NCBI GenBank assembly: GCA_021731425.1
Contig: JAKFXJ010000119.1
Location: forward strand, 1-7,941
DNA length: 7,941 nucleotides
Origin: Limnohabitans sp.
GTDB lineage: Bacteria; Pseudomonadota; Gammaproteobacteria; Burkholderiales; Burkholderiaceae_C
Direction of reading: 5' to 3'
How positions within the stretch are numbered: the first letter of the stretch is position 1; every line of letters starts with the position of its first letter. The notes beneath the pieces were generated by a model, which saw nothing but the letters and a program-made list of their open reading frames with translations, searched no databases and was not told the origin of the DNA. Shown piece by piece: positions 6,502-7,941 of this stretch. The position numbers and the translations under genes were made by a program.

Positions 6502-6609
6502 TTTTCGATCCTCTACCCGCCGCGATCTGGTTCAGTCATGTGAATGCATGGCCCTTACAACACAGAACGCCCCTTGTGTAGCGAGGCATGATCGGACGGA
6601 GTTCAAAAA
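6502..6609 (+). ncRNA. 5' leader of rplS with hairpin and short upstream reading frames
   Basis: The trmD-rplS gap is 116 bases, much longer than the other gaps in the cluster. It holds a six-pair hairpin, ACACAG (6560-6565) with TTGTGT (6574-6579), the last pair G-U. It also holds an ATG-TGA start-stop at 6538-6543, a 15-codon frame at 6544-6591 and a 21-codon frame at 6548-6613 whose stop overlaps the rplS ATG. CGGAG at 6597-6601 is the rplS ribosome-binding site. None of the short frames has a clear ribosome-binding site. Confidence 0.4.
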
Positions 6610-6993
6610 ATGAATTTGATTCAAACTCTTGAGCAGGAAGAAATTGCCCGTCTGGGTAAAGTGATTCCTGAATTTGCCCCCGGCGACACCGTGATCGTCA
6701 GCGTCAACGTGGTGGAAGGCGCGCGTAAGCGTGTCCAGGCCTACGAAGGTGTTGTGATCGCCAAGCGTAACCGTGGCCTGAACAGCGGCTTCACTGTGCG
6801 CAAGATCTCCAGCGGCGAAGGCGTGGAACGTACGTTCCAAACCTACAGCCCCGTGATCGCCAGCATCGAAGTCAAGCGTCGTGGTGATGTTCGCCGCGCC
6901 AAGCTGTACTACCTGCGTGACCGCAGCGGCAAGTCGGCACGTATCAAAGAAAAGTTGCCACAGCGCAAAGCAGCTCCTGCTGCCAAAGCGTAA
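6610..6993 (+). CDS. rplS: 50S ribosomal protein L19
   Basis: bL19 lies at the 30S-50S interface of the large subunit. The 127-residue product has the family's full set of features: [20 protein letters not shown] at the start, [33 protein letters not shown] at about residues 42-61, [16 protein letters not shown], and the end [18 protein letters not shown] short Ala/Lys-rich tail follows ([10 protein letters not shown]). ATG6610 has CGGAG at 6597-6601 with an eight-base gap. It closes the rpsP-rimM-trmD-rplS cluster, has its own putative promoter and is followed 18 bases later by a strong terminator. Confidence 0.98.
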   Translation: MNLIQTLEQEEIARLGKVIPEFAPGDTVIVSVNVVEGARKRVQAYEGVVIAKRNRGLNSGFTVRKISSGEGVERTFQTYSPVIASIEVKRRGDVRRAKLYYLRDRSGKSARIKEKLPQRKAAPAAKA

Positions 6994-7011
6994 AGCCTTT
7001 TCGGCCATACG

Positions 7012-7049
7012 AAAAAACCGCCCGGGTTTGCGCCCAGGGCGGTTTTTTT
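7012..7049. terminator. Strong bidirectional terminator after rplS
   Basis: AAAAAACCGCCC (7012-7023) pairs perfectly with GGGCGGTTTTTT (7037-7048), a 12-bp stem counting the A/T part, followed by T at 7049. The flanking A-run and T-run make it usable in both directions. It ends the ribosomal operon and could back up the terminator of the convergent helicase gene. Confidence 0.9.
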
Positions 7050-7063
7050 ATGGGCGATTCACA

Positions 7064-7074
7064 ACGCGTGTGCC
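7064..7074. repeat. Direct repeat, copy 1 (partner at 7183-7193)
   Basis: ACGCGTGTGCC occurs here and again at 7183-7193, 119 bases away, inside the last codons of the helicase gene. GATT and CA preceding both copies extend the resemblance to about 20 bases with small gaps. The two copies flank the helicase stop, a hairpin and the terminator. It may be a remnant of a duplicated gene end or chance in G/C-rich DNA. Confidence 0.4.
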
Positions 7075-7089
7075 ACCTGTCCAACCATG

Positions 7090-7121
7090 AAAAAAGGCCT
7101 TGCCGGTGAGGGCAAGACCTT
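7090..7121 (-). terminator. Rho-independent terminator of the helicase gene
   Basis: Read on the - strand, AAGGTCTTGCC (7121-7111) pairs with GGCAAGGCCTT (7104-7094) with one G-U pair and a six-base loop. A run of T follows at 7095-7090. It lies 40 bases beyond the helicase stop codon. Confidence 0.85.
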
Positions 7122-7135
7122 GGGGGATGTTGAAG

Positions 7136-7154
7136 TCCTGGGACTGACCCAGGA
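7136..7154. repeat. Perfect 7-bp inverted repeat in the helicase 3' untranslated region
   Basis: TCCTGGG (7136-7142) and CCCAGGA (7148-7154) surround a five-base loop. It lies between the helicase stop codon and its terminator and has no T-run of its own, so it is not a terminator by itself. It may protect the mRNA end. Confidence 0.6.
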
Positions 7155-7160
7155 AATTCA

Positions 7161-7941
7161 TCAACCGCGCGTGATTTTCAGCACGCGTGTGCCGCCGCGC
7201 TTGGCTGGGCCTTCGCCCGCACCGTGGGGTTTGAAGTTGCCAGCACCAAACTGCTTGGGGCCGCGGGCTAACTTGTCACCGGCCGCACCACGTGGCGCAG
7301 GGCGGGCAGCGTTGCGGTTGTCGCCGCCACGGTCTTCCCATCGGCCGCCTTGACGTGGACCGTCCTGGCGAGCGTCTTGGCGTGGGACAGGGCGGCTGTC
7401 GCCTTTGTCCCAAGGGTGGGCAGGTGCGCCGCGCTGTTCAAAGCGGTCACCACCGCGGTGGTCACCACGGGGGGCATCAAAACGGCCACCTTCTTTGCGC
7501 TGGTCGAAGCGGGGTTCGCTGCGCTGCTCAAAGCGGGGCTGCTCGTCTCGGAAGTTGCCACGCGGGGCGCGGTTGTCAAAACCACCACCGTTGTCGCGGT
7601 CACGGTTGCCACCGAAGTCACGGCCACCTGCGGCGGGACGACCACCACGGAAACCACCGCCTGCGTTGGCGTAATTGCGCTCGCCGCCAAAGCGGTCACC
7701 GCCACGGCCCATAGGCTTGCGGGCTTCGGGCATGCGCACTTTGGGCTCGAGGCCTGGAATCACTTCGGCCTTAAAAGGCTGGCGTGTGTAGGACTCGATA
7801 TCACCGATTTTGCGGCGGTCACGGATCTCGGCAAAAGTCACGGCCAGGCCATCGCGGCCAGCGCGGCCTGTGCGGCCAATGCGGTGGGTGTAGTCCTCGG
7901 CCTTCATCGGCAAGCCGAAGTTGAAGACGTGGGTGATGGTG
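7161..7941 (-). CDS. DEAD-box ATP-dependent RNA helicase, C-terminal part with RGG tail (5' end outside window)
   Basis: The last 259 residues are visible; the frame is open at the right edge, so the ATP-binding domain with its DEAD motif lies outside. The visible start, [20 protein letters not shown] followed by RTGRAGR, contains helicase motifs V-VI, with motif VI at residues 19-26. The RecA-like core ends near [20 protein letters not shown]. After about residue 78 comes a roughly 180-residue low-complexity tail rich in Arg, Gly, Asp and Phe, with RGG/GGR clusters and repeated RFEQR/RFDQR units, ending [12 protein letters not shown]. Such tails bind RNA without sequence preference and can promote condensates. 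It is probably RhlE-like, acting in ribosome assembly or RNA decay, but CsdA-type helicases are not excluded because the diagnostic N-terminal part is missing. It converges on rplS and has its own terminator. Confidence 0.92.
   Translation of the reverse strand, partial: TITHVFNFGLPMKAEDYTHRIGRTGRAGRDGLAVTFAEIRDRRKIGDIESYTRQPFKAEVIPGLEPKVRMPEARKPMGRGGDRFGGERNYANAGGGFRGGRPAAGGRDFGGNRDRDNGGGFDNRAPRGNFRDEQPRFEQRSEPRFDQRKEGGRFDAPRGDHRGGDRFEQRGAPAHPWDKGDSRPVPRQDARQDGPRQGGRWEDRGGDNRNAARPAPRGAAGDKLARGPKQFGAGNFKPHGAGEGPAKRGGTRVLKITRG

Noticed and set aside
7268..7714. Alternative frames on both strands inside the helicase tail (Val/Ala/Thr-rich on -, Arg/Pro/Ser-rich on +)
   Set aside because: The repetitive GGC/CGC coding of the RGG tail leaves all frames open; the helicase frame is continuous with motif VI.
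1..7941. tRNA, rRNA, CRISPR, insertion sequence, prophage or defence genes
   Set aside because: None seen: no tRNA-like cloverleaf, spaced repeats, transposase or integrase motifs; all genes are core types with uniform composition.

Overview
The window (about 60% G+C by eye) reads as an ordinary core-genome stretch of a betaproteobacterium, most likely Burkholderiales/Comamonadaceae. This rests on the pcnB-folK pair, the DUF47-Pit pair, the rpsP-rimM-trmD-rplS order and the style of the proteins. No search was run, so the taxonomy is inference. I see no mobile element, CRISPR array, tRNA or rRNA, and no sign of a new multi-gene system. The points of interest are regulatory.

Layout. 1-1814 (+): the 3' part of pcnB (poly(A) polymerase), folK (folate synthesis) and a small DUF486 membrane protein joined to folK by an ATGA overlap. 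1815-3675 (+): a phosphate-uptake pair, a DUF47/PhoU-like protein and a Pit transporter, preceded by a candidate Pho box and ended by a hairpin terminator. 3675-4650 (-): a GNAT acetyltransferase followed by a TM2-type membrane protein, convergent with pit. 4651-7049 (+): the ribosomal protein and tRNA modification cluster rpsP-rimM-trmD-rplS. It has a promoter and structured leader before rpsP, a second promoter and 116-nt leader before rplS, and a strong terminator after rplS. 7050-7941 (-): the 3' end of a DEAD-box RNA helicase gene with a long Arg/Gly-rich tail and its own terminator. It is cut by the right edge of the window.

How the genes fit together. The S16-RimM-TrmD-L19 block supplies two ribosomal proteins, a 30S maturation factor and the tRNA m1G37 methyltransferase. 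The helicase and poly(A) polymerase are also RNA-metabolism genes. The DUF47-Pit pair imports inorganic phosphate. The most useful non-coding observation is that the putative rpsP and rplS promoters share a perfect TATAAT and, at the same distance, an identical nine-base start region GGGCTTTTC. This suggests the two ends of the ribosomal operon are controlled together.
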